From NCBI GenBank assembly GCA_944324045.1, contig CALUUT010000022.1, positions 39,866 through 103,865 on the forward strand: a stretch of DNA of 64,000 nucleotides, given 5' to 3'. A program made the position numbers and the translations under genes. The DNA is from an uncultured Desulfovibrionaceae bacterium (lineage in GTDB: Bacteria > Desulfobacterota > Desulfovibrionia > Desulfovibrionales > Desulfovibrionaceae). Below are positions 1 through 8,263 of this stretch, piece by piece (the first letter of the stretch is position 1; each line of letters opens with the position of its first letter). The notes under the pieces were generated by a model that was not told the DNA's origin, did not search any database, and saw only the letters and a program-made list of their open reading frames with translations.

Positions 1-212
1 AAGGTGCGTATATTATCTGCCGCAGGCAAGGGTTGCAAATCGGTTTGCATGTTGAAAAAGTTCATACCATGTACAGGGCCCGGCAAAATGATCTCGAATG
101 GGGTGTGGAATTCAATGCCGATTCGGATTTTGTGTGCGGCCTTATGAAGCACGATGGCGATTTGCTGGGCATTGTTTCAGTGGACAAAATCGTGAAATTT
201 ATTTTGAGATAG
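1..212 (+). CDS. CheW-like chemotaxis protein, 3' end only
   Basis: Only the last 69 codons are in the window, reading in the frame that ends at the TAG at 210-212. The visible tail has the pattern of the end of a CheW-type beta-barrel domain: a short strand with LHVEKV, a tryptophan-containing strand, and a closing GIVSVDKIVKFIL that matches the usual 'G.l...dkil' end of CheW domains. CheW domains couple receptors to CheA. The gene lies 13 bases ahead of cheY and then cheA, which fits a chemotaxis operon. It could be a free CheW or the C-terminal part of a larger scaffold; the missing 5' end decides that. Confidence 0.6.
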   Translation, partial: GAYIICRRQGLQIGLHVEKVHTMYRARQNDLEWGVEFNADSDFVCGLMKHDGDLLGIVSVDKIVKFILR

Positions 213-225
213 CAACGAGGAAAAC

Positions 226-594
226 ATGAGCAAGCATATATTGATTGTGGACGACTCCAAAACCATTCGCAATCTTGTATCCTTTATCCTCAAAAAAGAG
301 GGCTACAAGGTCACAACTGCGGAAGATGGACTTGACGGACTTGAAAAACTCTATGCATGCGAGCACATAGACCTCATTATTTCCGATATCAATATGCCGC
401 ATATGGATGGCTTTACTTTTATCCGGACAGTACGCGAGCAGGATGCCTACCGTGATGTGCCAATTGTCGTGCTTTCAACGGAAGGGCAGGAGCAGGATAT
501 CAAAAAGGGCATTAAATTCGGCGCGAACCTTTATATGGTAAAACCGGCGCAACCACAGCAAATGGTCAGCAATATCCGGATGCTTCTTGGCTGA
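226..594 (+). CDS. cheY: CheY-like single-domain response regulator
   Basis: The 122-residue protein is one complete receiver domain with no output domain. The acidic pocket is D9-D10, the phospho-acceptor is D54 in IISDINMP, the switch Ser/Thr region is LSTEG (S84) and the conserved lysine is K106 in the VKP motif. Such proteins carry the phosphoryl signal from CheA to the flagellar switch, or act as phosphate sinks. A ribosome-binding site (AACGAGGAA) lies just before the ATG. It stands between a CheW-like gene end and cheA, so CheA is the probable phosphodonor. Whether it is the motor CheY or another receiver of the pathway cannot be told from sequence. Confidence 0.9.
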   Translation: MSKHILIVDDSKTIRNLVSFILKKEGYKVTTAEDGLDGLEKLYACEHIDLIISDINMPHMDGFTFIRTVREQDAYRDVPIVVLSTEGQEQDIKKGIKFGANLYMVKPAQPQQMVSNIRMLLG

Positions 595-596
595 TG

Positions 597-613
597 CCGT
601 GAAGCGTTCACGG
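597..613 (+). promoter_or_regulatory. Short hairpin between cheY and cheA
   Basis: CCGTGAA and TTCACGG form a 7-base-pair stem around a 3-base loop right after the cheY stop codon. No proper T-run follows, so it is more likely an mRNA-processing or weak attenuation structure within the operon than a full terminator. Confidence 0.3.
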
Positions 614-686
614 GCAGGCTGGTGTTTTATATATGCAAATTGGCACATAAAGGGCGTCATTGTCCTTTCAAGAGCAAGAGGTGGGT

Positions 687-3653
687 ATGAGTCAGGATTT
701 CATGGATCCGGAAATATTTGCCGACTTTATTGTCGAAGCCAGAGAACATCTGGAATCCATAGAGCCGAATCTCCTGGAACTTGAAAAATCTCCAGACAAT
801 CTTTCATTGCTGAACGAGATATTTCGGCCCATGCATTCCCTGAAAGGAGCTTCAGGTTTTTTGGGCTTGACCAGAATCAATGCCTTGGCGCACAAGGCGG
901 AAAATATTCTGGATGAGTTGCGTAAGGGAACAATGTCCCTTACCCCGGAAATAATGGATGTCATCCTTTCTGCAACGGATGCCTTGCGGCATATGATCGA
1001 CAATCTTGAGGCCACCAATTCCGAAGGCGATGTGGATATAGACAGCATTATCGCCACAATTGACGCCATTATGGCGGCTCCGGCCGGAGAGTCTCAGAGC
1101 GCTTCCATAAATAATGCGGCGCAGTTGGATACGCCGTCTCCAAAGACCGGGGAAGAAGACGCTCTCAAAGCGTCGGACACGCCTTTGGAAACGGAAGAAA
1201 CGGCAAAAAACGATGATGCGGCCGAGAAACCAAAAGAGTTGTCGCAGAGAAAGCGAGACCCTGACGCCGCTGAAAAATGGCTCAATTCCCTGAAGACCAA
1301 ACCTAAATACAGTCTTAGCGCGTTTGGAGAATCCCATTTAAAAGATTTTATTGATGAAGCCCGGGAAAATACGGAAGACTTGACGGCGGCGCTGCTTTCT
1401 CTTGAGGATGTTGCGGACAATCCCGGCGACCAGGTTAATGATATTTTCCGCTTTTTCCATAATCTTAAAGGCAATAGCGGTATTATCGGGTATAATGAGC
1501 TTAATGCCTTAACACACGAGGCTGAGACGCTTTTAAACAATGTCCGCAAGGGCGAGGTGCCGATCACGCCGGAACTTGTGGATATTCTGCTTTTGGTCGT
1601 GGATGTGATCGATACTTGCATCGACCGCATTGATCCGCCAAGCGGCACGGTCGAACCGCTTGATCTTCACGAGCTTGAAGAGAAACTGCGCATTGCCGCG
1701 GAAGGAAAGGGCGTTACGCTTCCCTTTGATTCCGCAAGCGCATCCGCGCAAGGGCTTTCTGATGCAAAGCAGAGCGGGAGCGCGCCTGCTTCCACCCAAG
1801 ATTATACAATTTTTAAGGATACTTTTGTACAGCAGAAAAACGCCATAGACGAAGCCATGGAGCAGCTTTCAAAAGACTCCTCCCAGCGCGACGTGGTGGA
1901 TGCATTATACCGAAGTCTGATCATTATTCAAAATTCGTGTAAGTACATGAATTTTGAAGAAGCCCGTTCTTACGCCGCATTGACTGCAAACCTGGTGGAC
2001 CAGGGACGAAAAAGCAACGTTGATTTTGCCGTCATGTTGGATATCCTGAAACAGGAATTCGCCATTTTGTTTGAATTGGTGGAAAAAGCGTTCAATGACG
2101 CCGGCGCTCGGATAAGCGCGGCGTCTGATGCGGGCAACGATGCTAAAGCAGAGCCGGCGCAATCTGATAAAGACGGCGCGTCCCTGGATGCCATAGACAG
2201 CAGCTCCAAGACAGGCAAACCTGCGCAGGCGGCTGCCCAAACGGCAAAACCGGCATCGGATGCGGCGGTTTCCGCAAAGTCGGCGCAAGAACCGGCGGCC
2301 TCGACGAAAGCGCCGGCCGTCAAGGCTCAAGGAGCGGCGGCAGAGGGTGCGTCCTCGACGTCTGCGGCCCCAGGCAAACCGCCTAGCGCGGCAAAAGCGC
2401 CGGCAAGGCCGACTAATGCGCCGGTTGCCGCCAAAAAGGATGAAGGGCATAAGGGGGCCAGCACTATTCGTGTGGATCATGAGAAACTTGATCATCTCAT
2501 GAATCTTATCGGGGAGCTTATTATAAACCGAAACCGTTACTCCATGCTGGCGCGTCAGCTTGAAAGCAACAGTAATGTGGATATCGGACAGGTGGCCCAA
2601 AACCTGTCGGAAACCACGTACGCCATGGCGCGCATTTCCGATGATTTGCAGGACACCATCATGAAGGTTCGCATGGTTCCGGTTTCCAGCGTGTTTTCCC
2701 GTTTTCCGCGTCTTGTCCGGGATCTTTCGCGTAAAAGCGGCAAGGATGTCGAACTTATTATGGAAGGAGAAGAAACCGAACTGGACAAGAGCGTTGTAGA
2801 GGTTATCGGAGATCCGCTGGTTCATTTGATTCGAAATTCAATGGACCATGGAATTGAAGAGGAAAGCGTGCGTATCGCTAACGGCAAAAGTCCGAAAGGA
2901 ACAATTTATTTGCGCGCGTATCACCGGGGGCATTCCGTCGCCATAGAAGTCGAGGACGACGGCAAGGGAATTGATCCGGAAAAAATGCGTGAAGTCGCTG
3001 TGCGCAAGGGTATTCTCACGGCAGAGGAAGCAAAGGCCCTTGACGACCATGAAGCCGTAGAGCTTATTTTTGCCCCAGGTTTTTCTTCCGCGGAAAAAAT
3101 TACGGATATTTCCGGGCGTGGCGTGGGGATGGATGTTGTTCGCACAAATATCAAGAATCTCAAAGGCAGCGTCAGCACCAGCACGGAATTGGGCAAAGGG
3201 ACGCGGTTTACTTTGTCGCTTCCCTTGACGCTGGCCATTATTGACGCCTTGATGGTCAATGTCGCGGGACAGGTTTATGCCATTCCGCTTGATGCGGTTT
3301 CGGAAACCACAAAAATCGAGGCGTGCCGTCTGACGGACGTCAAGGGCCGTAAAGCTGTGACCTTGCGCGGCGAAGTGCTTGGCATTGTGGATCTGTCCGA
3401 ATTGTTGAATTTGCCGTCTACAATGAAAGAACACGATGTTCTCTCTGTGGTCGTCATCCATGACAACGAACGCCGCATGGGCCTTGTGGTTGACAGCCTT
3501 CTGGAGCGGCAAGAAATAGTTATCAAGCCTTTGGGCGAATATCTTGGCGATTTGAAAGGCATTTCCGGCGCCACTATTCTTGGCGACGGCAGCGTCATTT
3601 TGATTCTTGATCCCCATGAAATTTATCTCATGGCGACGTCCAAGGCGTTGTAA
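687..3653 (+). CDS. cheA: Chemotaxis histidine kinase CheA with multiple HPt domains
   Basis: At 988 residues this is much longer than the usual CheA of about 650. The ATG at 687 follows AGAGGTGGGT; an upstream in-frame TTG at 660 lacks such a site. Domains in order: HPt 1 (residues about 5-110, phospho-acceptor H50 in MHSLKG), HPt 2 (about 210-320, H258 in FHNLKG), a third HPt-like helical segment (about 370-470) in which the histidine position is Ile, an Ala/Pro/Lys-rich linker, the P3 dimerisation helices, the HATPase domain with N box (IRNSMDHG), G1 (DDGKGID) and G2 (GRGVGMD), and a C-terminal CheW-like domain ending at the stop. It autophosphorylates under receptor control and passes phosphate to CheY. 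It lies 92 bases after cheY, presumably in the same operon. Confidence 0.95.
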   Translation: MSQDFMDPEIFADFIVEAREHLESIEPNLLELEKSPDNLSLLNEIFRPMHSLKGASGFLGLTRINALAHKAENILDELRKGTMSLTPEIMDVILSATDALRHMIDNLEATNSEGDVDIDSIIATIDAIMAAPAGESQSASINNAAQLDTPSPKTGEEDALKASDTPLETEETAKNDDAAEKPKELSQRKRDPDAAEKWLNSLKTKPKYSLSAFGESHLKDFIDEARENTEDLTAALLSLEDVADNPGDQVNDIFRFFHNLKGNSGIIGYNELNALTHEAETLLNNVRKGEVPITPELVDILLLVVDVIDTCIDRIDPPSGTVEPLDLHELEEKLRIAAEGKGVTLPFDSASASAQGLSDAKQSGSAPASTQDYTIFKDTFVQQKNAIDEAMEQLSKDSSQRDVVDALYRSLIIIQNSCKYMNFEEARSYAALTANLVDQGRKSNVDFAVMLDILKQEFAILFELVEKAFNDAGARISAASDAGNDAKAEPAQSDKDGASLDAIDSSSKTGKPAQAAAQTAKPASDAAVSAKSAQEPAASTKAPAVKAQGAAAEGASSTSAAPGKPPSAAKAPARPTNAPVAAKKDEGHKGASTIRVDHEKLDHLMNLIGELIINRNRYSMLARQLESNSNVDIGQVAQNLSETTYAMARISDDLQDTIMKVRMVPVSSVFSRFPRLVRDLSRKSGKDVELIMEGEETELDKSVVEVIGDPLVHLIRNSMDHGIEEESVRIANGKSPKGTIYLRAYHRGHSVAIEVEDDGKGIDPEKMREVAVRKGILTAEEAKALDDHEAVELIFAPGFSSAEKITDISGRGVGMDVVRTNIKNLKGSVSTSTELGKGTRFTLSLPLTLAIIDALMVNVAGQVYAIPLDAVSETTKIEACRLTDVKGRKAVTLRGEVLGIVDLSELLNLPSTMKEHDVLSVVVIHDNERRMGLVVDSLLERQEIVIKPLGEYLGDLKGISGATILGDGSVILILDPHEIYLMATSKAL

Positions 3654-3767
3654 TGAAGGGACGGCGGTTTCTGGAAAGTCTGTTTTCCAATATTTTTCAG
3701 TACGCAATTTTTCCTAGAAAGGTTATTTTTTTGCAAGCAAGGGTGCCGGATTTTTTACGGAGGAATC

Positions 3768-4691
3768 ATGTTGTTGAAGTCTGTTTTACAAGTAGGGGTT
3801 TCCTGCCTGATTGTTGTTTGCGCCGCGACAGGATGCTCGTCAACGGATGACGAGGCTGTCAGGGCTCGTCTTACCCTTCTGGAGCTTAAGCTGGATGCGT
3901 TGGAAGAGCAGCAGCGTGGGGAAACGCCTCTGGAAATGGACAAAGTGGAGCCGCAGGAAACAGCCTTTGCGAGCAAAGAGTCCTCTGAGGTGGTTAATAC
4001 AATACCTGGGAGAGCTGCCGTTGTGCAACCGTCTGCTGCAAGCGCGCCTCAGGCGAAACCGCTTCCCGCATCAGCCTCTTCCGCGGCGGGGCCGCAGTCT
4101 GTCGGCGACGACGTGGTTTTTCTTTCCAGGTCCGCATATGCTGATTTGACAGGTGCGCGACCGGTTGGCGTTTCCGCAAAAAGCCATGCCGGCGTCCAAA
4201 CGCCGCCTGTGAAGAAAAAGCAGGATGTGAAAAAGCGGGATGATAAAAAGCAGCAGGCCCCGGCCCCTGTCGCGCAGGGAAAGAAGACGGATAAACGTCC
4301 TGCGCCTGTTTCGCAGAAAAAGCGGGAGATTGTTGATTATGAGGCTGCCCTGAAGGTGGTTCTGTCCGGCAAAACCTTGGAAGGGCGCGAGAAAATGACT
4401 GCGTTTCTTCAGCGATATCCAGGCAGTAAACTGGAGCCAAACGCCCTGTATTGGATAGGCGAGACGTGGTATTCCGACAAAAGTTACGATAAGGCCATCC
4501 TTGCCTTTAAAGATGTTACAACAAAATTTCCCAAACATGATAAGGCGTCCGCGGCGTTGTTTAAATTGGGCGCCTGTTATGAGCAATTGAAGGACAAGGG
4601 GAATGCTCAATTTTACTGGCAGGCTTTGCTGGAAGATTTTCCCAAGTCCGAAGCCGCGGGTTTGGCAAGAAAAAGATTGGCGGCCCAGTAA
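3768..4691 (+). CDS. YbgF/CpoB-like TPR lipoprotein
   Basis: The 307-residue protein begins with a lipoprotein signal peptide whose lipobox is ATGC, giving an acylated Cys at about residue 23, so it should sit in the periplasm on a membrane. A short coiled-coil region follows (RLTLLELKLDALEEQ), then a long low-complexity Ala/Pro/Lys linker, and then C-terminal tetratricopeptide-like helices from about residue 185 with the YbgF pattern (YPGSKLEPNALYWIGETWY). In other bacteria YbgF/CpoB links Tol-Pal to cell-wall synthesis during division. Here no tol or pal gene is adjacent, so that role is inferred from similarity only. A strong ribosome-binding site (GGAGG) precedes the ATG. Confidence 0.8.
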   Translation: MLLKSVLQVGVSCLIVVCAATGCSSTDDEAVRARLTLLELKLDALEEQQRGETPLEMDKVEPQETAFASKESSEVVNTIPGRAAVVQPSAASAPQAKPLPASASSAAGPQSVGDDVVFLSRSAYADLTGARPVGVSAKSHAGVQTPPVKKKQDVKKRDDKKQQAPAPVAQGKKTDKRPAPVSQKKREIVDYEAALKVVLSGKTLEGREKMTAFLQRYPGSKLEPNALYWIGETWYSDKSYDKAILAFKDVTTKFPKHDKASAALFKLGACYEQLKDKGNAQFYWQALLEDFPKSEAAGLARKRLAAQ

Positions 4692-4707
4692 TCGGCGAGT
4701 GACGCAA

Positions 4708-5904
4708 ATGGGCGCGTGGCTTGGTCTTCCGCCATCAAAGTATCCTGCTGTACGCCCCCAAAAAGATGGGGGCGTCGCTTCGCAGGCGCGGGCGCTGGAG
4801 CTTTGGGCGTGCATGGCGCTTATGAATGCGCCGGGCCTGGGCGGCGTGAGTTGCAAGATTCTTTATGAAACGTTTGGTTCTGCTTGCGCGGCGGCGGAAT
4901 CGTGGCGAGAATGGACGGATATTGGCATTCGCGAATCGGTCGCGTGCGAGTTTGGAAAACGGGCGTGGCTGCAATGCGCGCAAAAAGATTGGGATGCGGC
5001 TGCACGCTATGCGTCAAATTTTTTACTATACAACGATGCGGAGTATCCCAAGCGTTTGCGCGATTTGCCGGATGCCCCGCTTATGCTGTTTTATGAAGGA
5101 CTTCTTAATTTTTTACATGGTCCCGCACTGACTGTCGTTGGCTCGCGAAAATGCAGTCCCGACGGCATCTTGGCCTGTCGGACGTTGTGCCGCGAACTTT
5201 CGGAAGCGGGGATTGCCATTGTGTCCGGGCTGGCGGTCGGGATAGACAGCGAAGCGCATAAGGCGGCCCTGGGCCATCCCGGCGGCACCATTGCAGTCAT
5301 GGGAACCGGTCTTGATATGACATATCCGGAGCAAAGCCGCGCCTTGCGCGCCCGGATTGTTGAAAATGGATTGATCCTTACAGAATATGCGCCCGGAAGC
5401 CGTCTGCGGCCCCAAAATTTTCCCAGACGAAATCGTATTATGGCAGGTTTGAGTTTGGGCGTTTTGGTGGTGGAAGCCCCGGATAAAAGCGGGAGTCTGA
5501 TAACGGCGCGCCTTGCAGGAGAAAACGGCCGTATGGTGTACGCTGTTCCCGGACGTTTCGGCTCCCCTCTGGCAACAGGCTGTGCGCAATTGATACGAAA
5601 TGGCGCTATTCCAGTTTTTGATGTTTCAGATATTTTGTGGGATTTGAAACCCCAGTTACAGGCGGAGGGCGCCTTGTTGGCGGAAAGCGCGGCCGTTTCC
5701 GAAGCTGTGGAGCCGGCTGTCTCAGGTGAAGACGGCAATGCGCGCATCGTGGCTTTTTTGCGGGAAAACGGACCGACGCATGTTGATTTGATAGGAGTCA
5801 GGCTTGGGCTGGACGCATCAAAAGTAAGCAGCGCGCTTTTGATGCTGGAGGTGGACGGTATGGTTCGGCGTTTTCCGGGCATGGTGTATGGAGCCAATTC
5901 ATGA
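4708..5904 (+). CDS. dprA: DNA-processing protein DprA
   Basis: DprA (Smf) binds single-stranded DNA and loads RecA during natural transformation; it is also widespread in bacteria not known to be competent. The central Rossmann-like fold is clear: VVGSRKCS, GLAVGIDSEAHKAAL, GTGLDMTYP, the FPRRNRIMAGLS segment and GSLITARLAGENGR. An N-terminal helix-hairpin-helix-like region precedes it and a C-terminal winged-helix domain follows from about residue 340. The ATG at 4708 gives 398 residues; an in-frame GTG at 4699 is also possible, and neither has a strong ribosome-binding site. The start lies 16 bases after the upstream lipoprotein gene, and the stop overlaps the xerC start by 4 bases, which suggests coupled translation. 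Confidence 0.93.
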   Translation: MGAWLGLPPSKYPAVRPQKDGGVASQARALELWACMALMNAPGLGGVSCKILYETFGSACAAAESWREWTDIGIRESVACEFGKRAWLQCAQKDWDAAARYASNFLLYNDAEYPKRLRDLPDAPLMLFYEGLLNFLHGPALTVVGSRKCSPDGILACRTLCRELSEAGIAIVSGLAVGIDSEAHKAALGHPGGTIAVMGTGLDMTYPEQSRALRARIVENGLILTEYAPGSRLRPQNFPRRNRIMAGLSLGVLVVEAPDKSGSLITARLAGENGRMVYAVPGRFGSPLATGCAQLIRNGAIPVFDVSDILWDLKPQLQAEGALLAESAAVSEAVEPAVSGEDGNARIVAFLRENGPTHVDLIGVRLGLDASKVSSALLMLEVDGMVRRFPGMVYGANS

Positions 5905-6860
5905 TGGACAAGAAAAAAGCGCAGTTGTCGAATGGGGCGCAGGCTTTTCTGGACTATTTGTCTGTCGAAAAAGGGTATTCTCCTGCAACGGTACGCGCCT
6001 ACGGTACGGATATTGAACAATTTGAGCATTGGCTTGCTGAAGTGGGAGCCTGTCCCGATCATCCGGAAACGGTGACCCGGCGGCATATTCAGCGTTTTCT
6101 TGCCGAATTGCACAGAGCCGCTGTCAAAAAATCTTCTGTTTCCCGTAAGCTCTCGACTTTGCGACGCTTTTTTCACTACCTGGTGCGCAAGAAAATTCTT
6201 TCCGCATCGCCTGTTCTGGGCATTGCAAATCCAAAGCAGGAAAAGCGGCAGCCGCGGGTTTTAAATGTAGATCAGAGTTTTGCTTTGCTGGATATAAAAG
6301 AGCAACGGCGTCATATTGCCCCTGGAAAAGTCACGGCAAATACAGAATCCGTTTTGCGCCGGGATATTGCACTGGCGGAACTGTTGTATGGCGCGGGATT
6401 GCGTATTTCTGAAGCGTTAGCTTTGGATGTGTTCTCAGTGGATTGTTCTTCCGAGGTTGTGCGGGTTATGGGAAAAGGCGCGCATGAACGGCAAGTTCCC
6501 ATGGGCGAGGCGGCGCGCATCGCATTGCGCCGCTGGCTGGAAATCCGGCCCAGTTTTGTGAAGGAGCCGGGCGAGCCGGCGCTGTTTCTTGGCGTGTCGG
6601 GCAAACGTTTGAATCGTCGCGAGGCGGTTCGCATCATTGAGCGTCTCTGCCTGAAAGCGGGGCTGCCTCAGGTGGTGTCGCCGCATGGGTTGCGGCATTC
6701 ATTCGCCACGCATCTTCTGGAAGCAGGCGCGGACATGCGCAGCGTCCAGGAGCTTCTCGGGCATTCCCGGTTGAGCACGACGCAGCGATATACGCATTTG
6801 AGCCTGTCCACTTTGGTCAGCGCGTATGACGCGGCCCATCCCAAAGCCAAGGACGTCTGA
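5901..6860 (+). CDS. xerC: Tyrosine recombinase XerC
   Basis: The 319-residue protein has the N-terminal SAM-like core-binding domain (about residues 10-105) and the C-terminal catalytic domain of tyrosine recombinases. The catalytic set is visible: R in GAGLRISEAL, K in GKGAHERQVP, H-x-x-R in HGLRHSFATH, H in LLGHSRLS and the nucleophile Y in TTQRYTHL. The ending YDAAHPKAK is typical of XerC rather than XerD. With XerD it resolves chromosome dimers at dif near the end of replication. Two ATG codons in a row start the gene, overlapping the dprA stop by 4 bases. Confidence 0.93.
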   Translation: MMDKKKAQLSNGAQAFLDYLSVEKGYSPATVRAYGTDIEQFEHWLAEVGACPDHPETVTRRHIQRFLAELHRAAVKKSSVSRKLSTLRRFFHYLVRKKILSASPVLGIANPKQEKRQPRVLNVDQSFALLDIKEQRRHIAPGKVTANTESVLRRDIALAELLYGAGLRISEALALDVFSVDCSSEVVRVMGKGAHERQVPMGEAARIALRRWLEIRPSFVKEPGEPALFLGVSGKRLNRREAVRIIERLCLKAGLPQVVSPHGLRHSFATHLLEAGADMRSVQELLGHSRLSTTQRYTHLSLSTLVSAYDAAHPKAKDV

Positions 6861-6914
6861 TAATTTTTCAGAAGCAGCTTACTGTTGTAGTTTTTTAGAA
6901 TGGAGACACGCGCT

Positions 6915-7328
6915 ATGAACGATGCGCTGCAAAGCATAATCGCCATATTATCCGAAGCCCCAATGTGTTTTTTGGGTACTGTCAGCGACGGTAAGCCGCA
7001 TGTGTGGCCTTTTCAGTTTCAGTTTGAGAAGGAGGGCAAGTTGTGGTTCTGCACGGCAAAGGGCAAAGACGTGTATAAACATATGGAATGCAATCCTTGC
7101 ATTGAAATTTGCGCCGTAAAGCCGGATACAACAACCTTGCGTCTGTCGGGCAGGGTTCTTCTTGAAGACAATCGGGAGGTAAAAGAACGCATTCTGGCTG
7201 AACAGCCTTTGATTAGAAATATTTATGGAACCGCGGATAATCTTGGCTTTACCAGTTTTTGCCTGGAGCATGGGCGCTATGTTATTTTTGACTTGTGCGG
7301 CAATCCTCCGCGCGAAGGAACGATATGA
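6915..7328 (+). CDS. PPOX-type flavin-binding split-barrel protein
   Basis: The 137-residue protein has the pattern of the pyridoxamine 5'-phosphate oxidase (PPOX) superfamily: an N-terminal helix, strand FLGTVSDGKPHVWPFQF, strand KLWFCTAKGKDVYKHM (the phosphate-contacting turn of FMN binders) and later strands ending in YVIFDL. Such small proteins bind FMN or related cofactors, and many act as flavin reductases or have unknown substrates; the true substrate cannot be read from sequence. GGAG at 6902 is well placed for the ATG at 6915. It follows xerC by 54 bases and is followed by a hairpin-rich spacer. Confidence 0.75.
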   Translation: MNDALQSIIAILSEAPMCFLGTVSDGKPHVWPFQFQFEKEGKLWFCTAKGKDVYKHMECNPCIEICAVKPDTTTLRLSGRVLLEDNREVKERILAEQPLIRNIYGTADNLGFTSFCLEHGRYVIFDLCGNPPREGTI

Positions 7329-7428
7329 TGTCAAAATCGCAGGCATGCCTGTAACCGCCAGATTGCCGAATATATGAAGAAAGCAAATTTTTTCATATGT
7401 TGCAGGTGATTGTCGCTGTATAAAACGG

Positions 7429-7479
7429 AGGCATGAGGATGCCTGCTTTTTGGGGATGGCATGAAGGCATCTTTTTTTT
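7429..7479 (+). terminator. Terminator with an overlapping alternative hairpin (possible attenuator)
   Basis: GATGCCT (7438-7444) pairs with AGGCATC (7465-7471), and eight T residues follow directly, forming an intrinsic terminator. The same ATGCCT (7439-7444) can instead pair with AGGCAT at 7429-7434 in a 4-base-loop hairpin. The two structures exclude each other. The element sits about 100 bases after one PPOX gene and 260 bases before the next. It may simply end transcription of the upstream gene, or it may control readthrough into the downstream one. The rest of the spacer 7329-7739 holds an inverted repeat ATATGAA/TTCATAT (7372-7398) and no convincing gene. Confidence 0.5.
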
Positions 7480-7739
7480 GAAAGACCGGATATCAGAGTT
7501 GACTAAATTTATATTTATAGTCTATTCCCAGAAAGGCGCGCAAAAGAAAATGGATATGAAAGGCGCAAGCGAATTGCGTTATTTTTCTTTCCAGAGAGAG
7601 CATGCGCTCTTATTTTTATTGGATATGCGCCGTTGCCAAAGGCTATAAAGGTCTATACCGTTGTTGGTTCACGTATCGCGTCTATGCCGTTATTCATAGT
7701 TTCCCGTTTATTTTGAAAAAAATATGGAGGTTACTTTTG

Positions 7740-8132
7740 ATGAACGAACAAGTGGTCAAAGTGCTTAAGGAGCAGATGTGGTTTCTTGGAACCTATTCGG
7801 ATGAACCGAACGTTGTGCCTGTGCTTTTCAAGGGCGTGACGGATGACGGCAAACTGGTTGTCGCGGACAATTTTATGAAGAAGACCTTGGACAACATCAA
7901 GGCTAACGGTAAAATTGCGGTTTCCGTATGCGACATCGCAGCCAAGGAAGGGTATCAGGTCAAGGGCACCGTGGAATATGTTACGGATGGTCCGATATAT
8001 GATATGTTCCAAAAGCAGGTGGAACAGGTGTTCAAGGGCGCTGTGAAGGCAAAGGGCGCGTTGATCATCACTCCGACGAAAATCTTTGTCACCTCTCCGG
8101 GCCCGGATAACAACAAGGAGCTTCCGCTCTAA
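7740..8132 (+). CDS. FMN-binding PPOX-type protein (Desulfovibrio FMN-binding protein-like)
   Basis: The 130-residue protein is a second small split-barrel flavin-binding protein. It has the run WFLGTYSDEPNVVPVLFKG, then a basic turn NFMKKTLDNIKAN expected to contact the FMN phosphate, and later GYQVKGTVEYVTDGP and ALIITPTKIF. The overall shape resembles the small dimeric FMN-binding protein described from Desulfovibrio vulgaris, whose role is uncertain. A ribosome-binding site ATGGAGG lies about 10 bases before the ATG. It is not a close duplicate of the PPOX gene at 6915-7328. Two hairpins follow it, the second a clear terminator. Confidence 0.75.
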   Translation: MNEQVVKVLKEQMWFLGTYSDEPNVVPVLFKGVTDDGKLVVADNFMKKTLDNIKANGKIAVSVCDIAAKEGYQVKGTVEYVTDGPIYDMFQKQVEQVFKGAVKAKGALIITPTKIFVTSPGPDNNKELPL

Positions 8133-8153
8133 GAGTTTTGTCTTATGGTTTAT

Positions 8154-8188
8154 CAGGTTGTTTGTCCGATTCCGGGGCAAACAACCTG
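8154..8188 (+). repeat. Inverted repeat downstream of the FMN-binding protein gene
   Basis: CAGGTTGTTTG and CAAACAACCTG form a perfect 11-base-pair stem with a 13-base loop, starting 21 bases after the stop codon. No T-run follows, so it may protect the mRNA 3' end or act with the terminator just downstream. Confidence 0.55.
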
Positions 8189-8223
8189 ACGACATCTAGA
8201 GAGCAGCTTTCCAAGCTGGAGAT

Positions 8224-8263
8224 GTGAGGAAACAGTAACGGTTGTTTCCTCACTTTTTTATTT
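8224..8263 (+). terminator. Intrinsic terminator of the FMN-binding protein gene
   Basis: GTGAGGAAACA (8224-8234) and TGTTTCCTCAC (8243-8253) form a perfect 11-base-pair stem with an 8-base loop, followed by TTTTTTATTT. It overlaps the last codons of the convergent rluD-coaE gene. Confidence 0.85.

Noticed and set aside
1905..2825. Minus-strand frame opposite cheA with an Arg-rich product
   Set aside because: The Arg/Gly runs come from reading the Ala/Pro/Lys linker of CheA backwards.
7499..7527. TTGACT followed by TATAGT as a promoter ahead of the second PPOX gene
   Set aside because: The spacing is 11 bases, too short; at 17 bases the sequence CTATTC is a poor -10.
7433..7648. 71-codon plus frame between the PPOX genes
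   Set aside because: It starts inside the attenuator-like hairpins and its product shows no protein features, despite GGAGG near its ATG.
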